Shown here piece by piece: positions 9,146 through 16,007 of a DNA stretch of 64,000 bases; the first letter of the stretch is position 1; every line of letters begins with the position of its first letter. Position numbers and translations under genes: made by a program. The notes beneath the pieces were generated by a model. That model saw nothing but the letters and a program-made list of their open reading frames with translations, was not told where the DNA came from and searched no databases. Source of the DNA: Winogradskyella psychrotolerans (GTDB lineage: Bacteria > Bacteroidota > Bacteroidia > Flavobacteriales > Flavobacteriaceae); the NCBI RefSeq assembly GCF_018860565.1, contig NZ_JAHKPS010000001.1:1-64000 (forward strand), written 5' to 3'.

Positions 9146-9189
9146 AGTTTAGTTGGTTTATAAGACGCAAAATACAAAAATTAAAAACG

Positions 9190-9219
9190 AAAAAAGTGAC
9201 CGTTTCGAATCACTTTTTT
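9190..9219 (-). terminator. Terminator of the SPFH-RHH operon, overlapping the last gene's stop codon
   Basis: Arms AAAAAAGTGA (9190-9199) and TCACTTTTTT (9210-9219) form a 10-bp hairpin whose minus-strand transcript ends in a U-run. The TGA stop codon (9212-9210) of the ribbon-helix-helix gene lies inside the stem. Confidence 0.75.
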
Positions 9220-9389
9220 TCTATGGGTTTATCTTTTGGTTTGGGTTGCCTATTGTGTTCCTTGAGATATTGCATTAACATCCATTCTATTTGACCATTA
9301 GTACTGCGGAATTCGTCCGAAGCCCATTTTTCAATGGCTTTCAGCATATCTTCATTTATTCGTAGTGCAAATGCTTTCTTTTTAGACAT
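9210..9389 (-). CDS. Arc-family ribbon-helix-helix DNA-binding protein
   Basis: This 59-residue protein (MSKKKAFALRINEDMLKAIE, then EFRSTNGQIEWMLMQYLKEH) has the ribbon-helix-helix pattern: a short strand (KAFALRI), helix A (EDMLKAIEKWASDEF), the turn RSTNGQ and helix B (IEWMLMQYLKEH). The strand would contact the DNA major groove as a dimer. It lies 10 bp downstream of a membrane-protein gene in the SPFH operon and is the last gene before the terminator. It probably regulates that operon or a partner system, which is inference. A basic C-terminal tail (RQPKPKDKPIEKK) follows the fold. Confidence 0.85.
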   Translation of the reverse strand: MSKKKAFALRINEDMLKAIEKWASDEFRSTNGQIEWMLMQYLKEHNRQPKPKDKPIEKK

Positions 9390-9399
9390 TATAGTTTCA

Positions 9400-9900
9400 T
9401 TAATTAAACTTTGTTTTATAGGTAGCTAATACACTCTTGGCTTCGTTTTTTTTTTGTGTGCCAATTAATAATTTTTTACCGCTTTTTAATACGAGCTGAA
9501 TCCCAATATCACCAGAAACGTTTATAGCGCTTCCTTTAGCTTTATTCCAAAGTGTGCCTCCTTTTAGTCCCCAACCTCCATATTCACCCAGTGGGTCATA
9601 GGTTCTTACGTAAGCTTTATTAATTTCGTTCCACTTAATATTTTTTAAATTCCAATGAAAGGGAAAAAACTTATAATGAATCCCAGTTTCATCTATACGC
9701 GTTGTAAGTTTAAAGAAAAAGATAAACCCAGAAGCTAAGAGAATAAGAAAAATAACACCTATGAGTTCTAAACTAGAAAAATTTTCAGGATTTTCTGTGT
9801 ATTCTTTTACATAAATACTAATAGGAACTATTGTACTTACTAACATAAGTATAATTAACCACAACTGATTAAAACGTTGTTCTTCTTTAAAAATTTTCAT
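9400..9900 (-). CDS. Small integral membrane protein, unknown function
   Basis: This 166-residue protein has two hydrophobic segments near the N-terminus (about 13-31 and 46-64), then a soluble beta-rich half (TRIDETGIHYKFFPFHW, GEYGGWGLKGGTLWNKAKG, GIQLVLKSGKKLLIGTQ). The C-terminal half looks like a PH-like or DUF304-type domain, but I cannot assign it firmly. Its ATG overlaps the stop of the DUF4177 gene by one base (TAATG), indicating translational coupling. It belongs to the SPFH operon. Confidence 0.75.
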   Translation of the reverse strand: MKIFKEEQRFNQLWLIILMLVSTIVPISIYVKEYTENPENFSSLELIGVIFLILLASGFIFFFKLTTRIDETGIHYKFFPFHWNLKNIKWNEINKAYVRTYDPLGEYGGWGLKGGTLWNKAKGSAINVSGDIGIQLVLKSGKKLLIGTQKKNEAKSVLATYKTKFN

Positions 9901-10058
9901 TATCTGTTTTTATCACGTTCAAAAACTACCGATGACCAGTTAACTCCAATATCCTTAACAACCCAGCCTTCTCGTGCGTACTGATTCAGCAGATTTTCAA
10001 AATTTTGGATACGATTTTTAAACCCGAGTTTAGGTTGTACTAATTTATATTCTTTCAT
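9900..10058 (-). CDS. DUF4177 domain-containing small protein
   Basis: The 52-residue protein (MKEYKLVQPKLGFKN..., ENLLNQYAREGWVVKDIG, NWSSVVFERDK) fits DUF4177: an N-terminal strand (YKLVQ), a helix, the Gly-Trp turn (REGW) and two C-terminal strands. The gene starts 3 bp after the SPFH stop codon and shares one base with the next start codon, so it is certainly read as part of this operon. Function is unknown. It probably is a small accessory protein acting with the SPFH membrane protein. Confidence 0.8.
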   Translation of the reverse strand: MKEYKLVQPKLGFKNRIQNFENLLNQYAREGWVVKDIGVNWSSVVFERDKNR

Positions 10059-10061
10059 ACT

Positions 10062-10922
10062 TTAATGGCTTAAAGTTCCAGTATTTAAGACAGGCGAAGC
10101 ATCTTTGTCTCCACAAAGTACGACCATTAGGTTGCTGACCATAGCAGCTTTGCGTTCTTCATCTAAATCTACGACTTGCTTTTTATTTAATTCATCAATG
10201 GCCATTTCTACCATGCTTACAGCTCCTTCAACAATTTTATGTCGTGCTGCAACAATTGCTGTAGCTTGTTGACGCTTAAGCATAGCATTAGCAATTTCTT
10301 GTGCATACGCTAAATAACCAATACGTGCTTCTAATACTTCGATACCTGCGATAGATAAACGCTCGTCTATTTCTTTTTCTAGGGCATTACTGACTTCATT
10401 AACACTAGAACGTAAGGTAATATCTTCGTCAACACCTTCATCTGCAAAATTATCATAAGGATACATGCTTGCTAATTTACGAACAGCAGCATCGGTCTGT
10501 ACGCGAACAAAGTTTTCATAATTATCGACATCAAAAGCAGCTTTATAGGTATTATGAACACGCCAAACTAAGATGGTACTAATCATAATAGGGTTTCCCA
10601 ATTTGTCATTTACTTTTAAACGCTCGCTATCAAAGTTGCTTGCTCTTAATGAAATTTTCTTTTTAGTAAAAAACGGATTTACCCAATAAAAACCATTCTG
10701 CTTTATTGTTCCTACATACTTTCCAAATAAAAGCAATACACGAGAGCCATTGGGTTGCACCATTAAAAATCCAAAGGCTAATATTAATGCAGCTATAATG
10801 CCAAATACAGACCAGCCCGTTTCTGTAATAGGAATAAGAGCAATACTACCTAAGAATAATATTAAAAATAAAAATAACATTAAGTAGCCATTTGCAGGGA
10901 CGATAATTTTTTCTTCTTTCAT
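10062..10922 (-). CDS. SPFH domain (band 7/prohibitin-like) membrane protein
   Basis: The 286-residue protein has two N-terminal transmembrane segments (about 12-32 and 36-54), then a band-7 domain. Recognisable parts are VLLLFGKYVGTIKQNGFYWVNP, KVNDKLGNPIMISTILVWRV, DVDNYENFVRVQTDAAVRKLA, GIEVLEARIGYLAYAQEIA and MLKRQQATAIVAARHKIVEG. SPFH proteins oligomerise in membranes and organise protein or lipid platforms. A nearby ribbon-helix-helix gene is a recurring association for this subgroup as I remember it. It is the first gene of the four-gene operon SPFH-DUF4177-membrane protein-RHH. Confidence 0.9.
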   Translation of the reverse strand: MKEEKIIVPANGYLMLFLFLILFLGSIALIPITETGWSVFGIIAALILAFGFLMVQPNGSRVLLLFGKYVGTIKQNGFYWVNPFFTKKKISLRASNFDSERLKVNDKLGNPIMISTILVWRVHNTYKAAFDVDNYENFVRVQTDAAVRKLASMYPYDNFADEGVDEDITLRSSVNEVSNALEKEIDERLSIAGIEVLEARIGYLAYAQEIANAMLKRQQATAIVAARHKIVEGAVSMVEMAIDELNKKQVVDLDEERKAAMVSNLMVVLCGDKDASPVLNTGTLSH

Positions 10923-10963
10923 AATCTATAATTTTAATTGGTTAATAATTGTAATTAATCAAT

Positions 10964-10984
10964 ATGATATTAAAATGATATCAT
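10964..10984. promoter_or_regulatory. Candidate operator of the SPFH/RHH operon
   Basis: Two copies of ATGATAT start at 10964 and 10975, exactly 11 bp apart (one helical turn). The second extends to the palindrome ATGATATCAT (10975-10984). They lie 42-62 bp upstream of the SPFH start. Ribbon-helix-helix repressors commonly bind half-sites about one turn apart, so autoregulation is possible. The site is AT-rich and could be chance. Confidence 0.35.
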
Positions 10985-11062
10985 AAAGATATAACTTATT
11001 TTATAAGTATACAAATAGATATTTTTGTTACAACTTTATAAAAAAGAATTAAAATATAAAGT

Positions 11063-11078
11063 TTGGCACGAGCTTTGT
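11063..11078 (+). promoter_or_regulatory. Sigma-54-type (-24/-12) promoter candidate
   Basis: The sequence TTGGCACG-AGCT-TTGT matches the sigma-54 consensus TTGGCACG-N4-TTGC except for the final C. GG and the -12 G are in the correct GG-N10-G register. With T11078 taken as -12, +1 falls at 11090, which is also the first base of the closing stem of the structured element downstream. No TAnnTTTG element is seen here. Confidence 0.55.
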
Positions 11079-11089
11079 GTTATACTAAG

Positions 11090-11200
11090 TGTAATGACTA
11101 TTACTATAGTTACCACCTGGTAACACTACTACAAAGTAGTATCATTACATTTGGTTGGTTAGTTAGAAAAAGCATCTCGTGGTTGGGATGCTTTTCATTT
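11090..11200 (+). ncRNA. Candidate structured non-coding RNA with intrinsic terminator
   Basis: The region folds by eye into a three-way junction. The closing stem is TGTAATGA (11090-11097) with TCATTACA (11142-11149). Hairpin 1 is GTTACC-ACCT-GGTAAC (11109-11124). Hairpin 2 is ACTACT-ACAA-AGTAGT (11125-11140) and directly abuts hairpin 1. Bases 11098-11108 are left unpaired. A terminator-like hairpin follows (arm 11168-11178 AAAAGCATCTC, arm 11185-11195 GGGATGCTTTT, one G-U pair), then TTTTCATTTTA. The short reading frame across it begins at a TTG inside the promoter motif, has no resemblance to known proteins, and is judged spurious. I do not recognise a known RNA family. Confidence 0.55.
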
Positions 11201-11221
11201 TATAAGGGGATAGAAACGAAA

Positions 11222-11247
11222 AAAGCATCTCGTTTCCAAAATGCTTT
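11222..11247 (-). terminator. Terminator of the alpha/beta hydrolase gene
   Basis: Arms AAAGCAT (11222-11228) and ATGCTTT (11241-11247) form a hairpin; on the minus strand it is followed by further Ts (complement of 11216-11221). The competing pair GAAACG (11213-11218)/CGTTTC (11231-11236) overlaps it. Confidence 0.6.
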
Positions 11248-11274
11248 CTAAATATTAAATAGTTGTTTTTTGAA

Positions 11275-12201
11275 TTAAGATTTTATAAAATCTGTAACAC
11301 TTTTAATGAGTTCAGGAGAAATAGGTCTAAAGGATTCGTTATAAGATTTTGAGTTCTCTAAATCATCTCCTCCAATTTCAAAGAGTACATGATTCATGTT
11401 TTCAATAATTACCAATTTAGATTCTTCATTAGCTTCTTTTAATAATTCAGCTTCTTTTACTGAAACTTGAAGATCTTTAGTACCATTAATAATAAGAATA
11501 GGCATTGTTAACTCTTTTATAATTTCAGTAGGATTGTACGACATCCAATTCATCATAAAATCTTGTATCTCTGGACCAAATAGCGATCCTAATGCAGGAG
11601 GATAATCTGTGGTATTCTCTCCGTTTTTTAATAAGCTAACCACACGCTGGGCTTCTTCACCTAGTTTTGGAGCCATTTTAGTAACTTGTTCTACAAGTAC
11701 ATCTCCTATATTATTACCAGCACCTGCCAGTGAAATAAATCCGTTAGCTTTATCTTTAGCCGCTAGCATACCAACTAAACTACCTTGGCTATGGCCAATG
11801 ATGTAGATTTTACCATAACTTTCTTTGTCCTTAAAATAATTGATAATATCTGAAGCATCGCTCACAAAATCATCAAACTTTATATCTTTATCTACATTAT
11901 TTCTTAAAATTTGTTTTACAATACGCTTATCATACCTAAATGTTGCAATTCCATTTTCAGTGAGTCCTGTTGCTAATTTTTTTAAGGAATTGTTTTTAAG
12001 GAAATTTTGATTTCCATTTCGGTTAGTAGGACCAGAGCCTGCAATTATGATTGCTAAATCGGGTTTATCAATATCGTGTGGAAGGAGTAATGTTCCATCA
12101 ATCCATTTTGTTATTGTTAGTTCTTCTTCATTATAGGTTTTGTCTTGGCTAAAACCTAAAGTATTAACTATACATAGAATGAGAATTACAAATTGTTTCA
12201 T
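11275..12201 (-). CDS. Secreted alpha/beta hydrolase
   Basis: This 308-residue protein has a signal peptide (FVILILCIVNTLGFSQ). The oxyanion region IIIAGSGPTNRNGN (~51-64) and the nucleophile elbow GHSQGS with Ser138 are clear. The acid lies in INGTKDLQV and the catalytic His in NMNHVLFE. The pattern resembles the serine aminopeptidase-like/acyl-esterase hydrolases (YqiA/BAAT-like) found in Bacteroidota envelopes. The substrate is unknown. The gene stands alone, with its own terminator downstream. Confidence 0.85.
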   Translation of the reverse strand: MKQFVILILCIVNTLGFSQDKTYNEEELTITKWIDGTLLLPHDIDKPDLAIIIAGSGPTNRNGNQNFLKNNSLKKLATGLTENGIATFRYDKRIVKQILRNNVDKDIKFDDFVSDASDIINYFKDKESYGKIYIIGHSQGSLVGMLAAKDKANGFISLAGAGNNIGDVLVEQVTKMAPKLGEEAQRVVSLLKNGENTTDYPPALGSLFGPEIQDFMMNWMSYNPTEIIKELTMPILIINGTKDLQVSVKEAELLKEANEESKLVIIENMNHVLFEIGGDDLENSKSYNESFRPISPELIKSVTDFIKS

Positions 12202-12321
12202 TTTAAAATTATTTTAAGGATAAAGTTAATTGATATAGAATTGATTTTTGTTTTTTTTAACGAATTTTATAGCAATTTATGATTTGTAAATACAATTATT
12301 GAATTATAAAAATTGTGTTTT

Positions 12322-12402
12322 TCAGCGACGAAATACGTTATTTTGTCTATAAATGTTAAAATTAAGTGTATTTCATCGATTAAATATGTTTTTTAGCGTC
12401 GT
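12322..12402. repeat. Imperfect repeats around GCGACG/GCGTCG
   Basis: TTCAGCGACGAAATAC, an inverted look-alike GTATTTCATCGATTAAAT, and TTTTTTAGCGTCGTAG occur within 81 bp of otherwise AT-rich DNA. Their clustering upstream of the solitary transcript suggests protein-binding sites, but the matches are imperfect. Confidence 0.3.
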
Positions 12403-12479
12403 AGTTCAAAATGAATTATATATTTGACTCGTACTAAAAATTAGTTTTTAGTTCAATGGATTAATTAATTAATATTTGC

Positions 12480-12568
12480 CTTGTGTTGTGTGTAATTAGA
12501 GACCCTAAATCTACCAGCATAGTAAAGCAAATAAACGAAAACCGAGATTGAGGGATCTCGGTTTTTTG
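12480..12568 (+). ncRNA. Possible short non-coding transcript or leader ending at a solitary terminator
   Basis: A strong plus-strand terminator at 12537-12568 has no gene upstream on that strand. A near-consensus -7 element (AATATTTG, 12471-12478) would start a transcript near 12485, giving a ~85-nt RNA. CCCTAAATC (12503-12511) can pair with GATTGAGGG (12546-12554) in the terminator loop at 8 of 9 positions, suggesting a pseudoknot or attenuator. It could also be a leader for the dipeptidase gene 110 bp on. Confidence 0.35.
12537..12568 (+). terminator. Solitary intrinsic terminator
   Basis: Arms ACCGAGAT (12541-12548) and ATCTCGGT (12555-12562), extended by A/T pairs, are followed by a T-run. 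No protein gene on the plus strand precedes it within this window's nearest 1.3 kb except the candidate RNA at 11090. Confidence 0.8.
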
Positions 12569-12678
12569 TTTTTATAATAGTGAATAACTTAAGCTATTTC
12601 TCTTATTTTAATCTGTATTCATGTGTCTTTTTATAAAACAAGTCGTAATTTTATTTTTCAGTAAATTAGTATTCTGAT

Positions 12679-13359
12679 ATGAATTATAAAACGCTATTAT
12701 ATTTAACTAGCCTATTTCTAATAACTTTAGGTTTTCAAGAAAAACAAACCTTACCTGATGGTTTTGTTTATGCAAAATCTGTAATACCTGACTTGGATGT
12801 TGAATTGCGCTATTTTTCAGAAAATAATTTTGTTGGGGATACTATAGATGGTTATAAAGCGAATCGTTTAATAATAACCAAAAACACAGCAGAGAAGTTA
12901 AAATTGGTTCAAGAAGAGTTGCAAAAACAAAACTTGTGTTTAAAAGTTTATGATGGTTATAGACCACAGCGTGCTGTAAACCATTTTATTAGATGGGCAA
13001 AAGACTTAAATGACACTATTAAGAAACAGCAATTTTATCCTGAGGTAAATAAAAAAAACTTGTTTAAAGCAGGCTATATAGCTTCGCGATCTGGTCATAG
13101 TAGAGGGAGTACTATTGATTTAACCATTACAAATGGCGAAACTGGCGAGCCTTTAGATATGGGAAGCCCTTATGATTTTTTTGGAGAAGCCTCTTGGGTT
13201 GCTCATGAGGCCTTAACAGATGAGCAAAAGAAAAACAGACAGTTACTACAAACTGTAATGCTAAAACATAATTTTAGAAACTACGCAAAAGAGTGGTGGC
13301 ATTTTACACTACGTTGGGAACCTTTTCCAAAAACTTTTTTTGATTTTGAAGTTGAGTAG
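12679..13359 (+). CDS. D-alanyl-D-alanine dipeptidase (VanX/DdpX-like, peptidase M15D)
   Basis: This 226-residue protein has the full M15D active site. Arg95 is in YDGYRPQ. Zinc ligands His140 and Asp147 are in SGHSRGSTIDLTI. The catalytic Glu205 and zinc ligand His208 are in EWWHFTL. A hydrophobic N-terminus (LLYLTSLFLITLGFQ) indicates export. In vancomycin-resistant bacteria VanX cleaves D-Ala-D-Ala. In Gram-negatives without vanA/vanH, as here, the enzyme more likely recycles or trims peptidoglycan dipeptides. No vanA, vanH or vanS/R genes are adjacent, so a resistance role is not supported. Confidence 0.9.
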   Translation: MNYKTLLYLTSLFLITLGFQEKQTLPDGFVYAKSVIPDLDVELRYFSENNFVGDTIDGYKANRLIITKNTAEKLKLVQEELQKQNLCLKVYDGYRPQRAVNHFIRWAKDLNDTIKKQQFYPEVNKKNLFKAGYIASRSGHSRGSTIDLTITNGETGEPLDMGSPYDFFGEASWVAHEALTDEQKKNRQLLQTVMLKHNFRNYAKEWWHFTLRWEPFPKTFFDFEVE

Positions 13360-13455
13360 TTTTACAAATTAGGTATAATATTCATGGTGTTTTTTTATTT
13401 TAAAAGCACATTGGTTTCGCAGAAATATACAATCATAATATTAAACCTTAATGCT

Positions 13456-14433
13456 TCATTCATCTTTATAGGTTTTGTAGGTTAATCCTATGCCATAATT
13501 AAATAAATCTCTTTTTAGTAAACTAGATTGTAAGCCATTCCCTTTTTCAAATTTCACCCAATTATTTCCGTTAATAAATACGCGTTTTATATACGTGTTT
13601 TTACTTTCAATCTCGTCTGTAAACGGTAACAAAGGTCTAAAATTGGTTGGTATTTTAACAATACTGCCCGTTTTAGATTTTATCTCTTTGTACTTTTTAT
13701 TTGGTAATAATTTTCCGGCTTTGTTGGTGTAACCTAAAACTTGAAGCGATACAAAAAAACCATCTTTAGGGATGTAGATATCGTAGTCTTCAACATTTAA
13801 ATCGTATGCATCTCCATCTTTTTCAGTTGCTCTAAAAACGATGGTTTCGTAGGTTAGTGCTTTACCAGGAACTCCGTTATCATTTTGATAAAATTTTACT
13901 TTAAAAAGCGTTGAAAATTTCTTTTTATCACTGTTTTTACGGTTGCGTTTTTCCCAATCTTTAGATTCTAAAGCAATAGGGAATTGTACATTAGTTATCT
14001 TTTGATCTTTTGAACTTGTCTTAGGAAAATATACTGCAATCTCAGATTCTATAGTAGGCAGCCAACAATTATAATAATCGTCATCTAGAGATGGTTTTAG
14101 TTTTTCCTCTTTAAATTTTCTATCAATTGTAACACCTATAAAAACTTCATCTAATTCTGAAGCTTCCGGTTGCATCAGAAGTTGATTAGGTAAATTGTTT
14201 GTAGCAACATTAAGGTCTTTAAAACCTAATGCAGAAATAAAAAGCGAATCGATATCTGGATATAATTTTTTAGTAAAAAAAAACTGCCCCTCATCATCGG
14301 CAAAAATACCGTTGCCATTGCCAAAAGAAATGGTAGCGTAACTAATAGGATACGTAGAAATGCTGTCTTTAATAGTAATTTGAGCAAAGGATAATTGCCC
14401 AATTAAGAAAAGTGAAAATAGTATTTTATGCAT
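13456..14433 (-). CDS. Exported protein with carboxypeptidase-regulatory-like N-terminus
   Basis: The 325-residue protein starts at the ATG whose product opens with the signal peptide MHKILFSLFLIGQLSFAQ; the open frame extends 19 codons further upstream without a plausible signal. After it, ITIKDSISTYPISYATISF and GIFADDEGQFFF match the CarboxypepD_reg-like (DUF4480-type) beta-sandwich common in Bacteroidota outer-membrane proteins. The C-terminal 200 residues (e.g. FKVKFYQNDNGVPGKALTYE) are beta-rich and unassigned. Periplasmic or outer-membrane location is likely. Function is unknown. Confidence 0.78.
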   Translation of the reverse strand: MHKILFSLFLIGQLSFAQITIKDSISTYPISYATISFGNGNGIFADDEGQFFFTKKLYPDIDSLFISALGFKDLNVATNNLPNQLLMQPEASELDEVFIGVTIDRKFKEEKLKPSLDDDYYNCWLPTIESEIAVYFPKTSSKDQKITNVQFPIALESKDWEKRNRKNSDKKKFSTLFKVKFYQNDNGVPGKALTYETIVFRATEKDGDAYDLNVEDYDIYIPKDGFFVSLQVLGYTNKAGKLLPNKKYKEIKSKTGSIVKIPTNFRPLLPFTDEIESKNTYIKRVFINGNNWVKFEKGNGLQSSLLKRDLFNYGIGLTYKTYKDE

Positions 14434-14475
14434 GGTTAAGCTTATAGTTTCTAAAGATACATTATTTATGCGCAT

Positions 14476-14505
14476 AAAAAAACGTCTCAAAATGAGACGT
14501 TTTTA
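14476..14505 (-). terminator. Terminator of the 436-residue membrane protein
   Basis: Arms AAAAACGTCTCA (14478-14489) and TGAGACGTTTTT (14493-14504) form a 12-bp hairpin with an AAA loop, flanked by A and T runs. It lies 10 bp downstream of the minus-strand stop codon at 14515. Confidence 0.85.
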
Positions 14506-14514
14506 TGTTGTTTA

Positions 14515-15825
14515 CTAATTGGGATAATACCAAAATGGTATAGAAGCTGCTGTTTTAGATAGGGTACCTGAGGCTTTTAGTTCCTTGCGTTTTACATGTA
14601 AGATGTGTTTACCGTCATCTAAATTCTTTACACCAATATAGGTTTCAAAGCCGTTTTGTTTTTTTACGGTTTTACCAAGAACAAAATCGGTTTTATATAA
14701 TGTAGTATCAATTTCAATAGAATAGAGTGAATTAAATGTTGTCATATATTCACTTTTTGAGGCATCACTAATAGTACCAGAATTAATGGAACTCATTTCA
14801 GAGGTAATCCCTCTGGTGTCTTCGTCAAGTTTTAATTTAGGGTTAAACTTGTAAATTTCATCTTCTATAGATTTATCAAAAACAATAAATACTTTAATGT
14901 AGGAATCGTTTATCACTTTACTATTAATAGCAATATTTTGAATAAAATCGGAATCATCAACAAGCATATCTTCATAATTTAATGAATTAGAAATGTGCTG
15001 CCCTGAAGGTTCAATAAAGTTAAAATAGTTAGACTGATTGTAGTATAAAGAGGTCATCCATATCAATGAAATATAGATGGGGACTAAAAATAAACTTAAA
15101 CGTTTTCCAAATTTATGATCCAGGAAATTATAGACTAATGGTCGGTATAAAAACGAAAGTGTAATAATACTAAAACACCAATAGATTGGGAAGTACAGCT
15201 TGCTAATCCATTTTTTCTTTTTTAAAAAACCAAGAGTTATAAAATCTATAAAGGTAAGTAGCATTCCAACAGTAAGAAACACCAAAAGAATAATGCCAAA
15301 ATATGTTGAGATGTCACTAAAAGTATGATTGTTCAGAAAAACAGTAACCACAAAAGCAATAGCCCCAAAAGTTAGCGCAATGGCCAACATATAGAATATA
15401 AGTAAAAACGAAATAGCAAAAATAACACTACAGTAGTTCTCTAAACGCCCAATATACCTATCAAAAGAGCCAACTTTACGTTTTAGATAGTTGTTAAATC
15501 GTTTGCTGTAATTTAAGGTGTCGTATTCAATGTCTCCAGAAACATAACGTAATCCTAAGGCTCCAATCCATAAGCCTCGTAAAAGTACATGTAGTAGTAA
15601 GTTAAAAATTAATATAGAACAAGCCGAAAGCGCCACAATCATAACTATCGAGAAAAAAATATTGTTTTCGTTTTGAGCGTGTTGGTAGGCAATTTCTAAG
15701 TTTGGGTAAGCGGAGAATAAGCCAAAAATGGCAAAACCCGATATTAGCAATTCTAATTGCCAGCTTTCTTCTTGTAGTTTATCTAATAGTTTTTTAAATG
15801 TTGGTTTATTATAATCTTCACTCAT
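14515..15825 (-). CDS. Multi-spanning membrane protein of unknown function
   Basis: This 436-residue protein has about six hydrophobic helices in its first 260 residues (e.g. LELLISGFAIFGLFSAY, FFSIVMIVALSACSILIFNL, FAISFLLIFYMLAIALTFG). A C-terminal soluble domain of roughly 175 residues follows, with strands such as IKVFIVFDKSIEDEIY and DGKHILHVKRKEL, probably periplasmic. I do not recognise the family. It stands opposite the ECF sigma gene at 16008, with a 182-bp intergenic gap. Confidence 0.75.
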   Translation of the reverse strand: MSEDYNKPTFKKLLDKLQEESWQLELLISGFAIFGLFSAYPNLEIAYQHAQNENNIFFSIVMIVALSACSILIFNLLLHVLLRGLWIGALGLRYVSGDIEYDTLNYSKRFNNYLKRKVGSFDRYIGRLENYCSVIFAISFLLIFYMLAIALTFGAIAFVVTVFLNNHTFSDISTYFGIILLVFLTVGMLLTFIDFITLGFLKKKKWISKLYFPIYWCFSIITLSFLYRPLVYNFLDHKFGKRLSLFLVPIYISLIWMTSLYYNQSNYFNFIEPSGQHISNSLNYEDMLVDDSDFIQNIAINSKVINDSYIKVFIVFDKSIEDEIYKFNPKLKLDEDTRGITSEMSSINSGTISDASKSEYMTTFNSLYSIEIDTTLYKTDFVLGKTVKKQNGFETYIGVKNLDDGKHILHVKRKELKASGTLSKTAASIPFWYYPN

Positions 15826-15898
15826 TTTTATTGGGTGGATTGAAATTCAGGTTAAAATTAGGCATATTCAATTAAAATCAATCTTTTTTGTCCTATTT

Positions 15899-15923
15899 TG
15901 AAACCCTTTCCAAATTTCATCGT
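15899..15923 (+). promoter_or_regulatory. Possible ECF-type promoter upstream of the sigma factor
   Basis: TGAAAC (15899-15904) and CGT (15921-15923) are separated by 16 bp, resembling the -35 AAC and -10 CGT motifs of many ECF promoters. It lies 85 bp upstream of the sigma gene, so autoregulation is plausible. Confidence 0.4.
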
Positions 15924-16007
15924 TTTTATAATAGAACTCAACTTGATTTTTTGTTCTTAGGAAATTGAAAAAGTCAATATGAGTTTTTAAAACCGCTAAC
16001 CAACGCA

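Larger units (their letters stand above)
12202..12678. other. 477-bp stretch without protein genes
   Basis: It lies between the divergent hydrolase and dipeptidase genes. It holds imperfect GCGACG/GCGTCG repeats (12322-12402) and a solitary plus-strand terminator (12537-12568), listed separately. I see no reading frame with coding character. Confidence 0.7.

Noticed and set aside
11063..11251. 62-codon open frame across the candidate RNA
   Set aside because: It begins at a TTG inside the promoter motif, encodes no recognisable protein, and crosses five perfect stem arms and a terminator.
12679..13359. Vancomycin-resistance locus
   Set aside because: The VanX-like dipeptidase has no vanA, vanH, vanR or vanS neighbours; peptidoglycan recycling is more likely in a Gram-negative.
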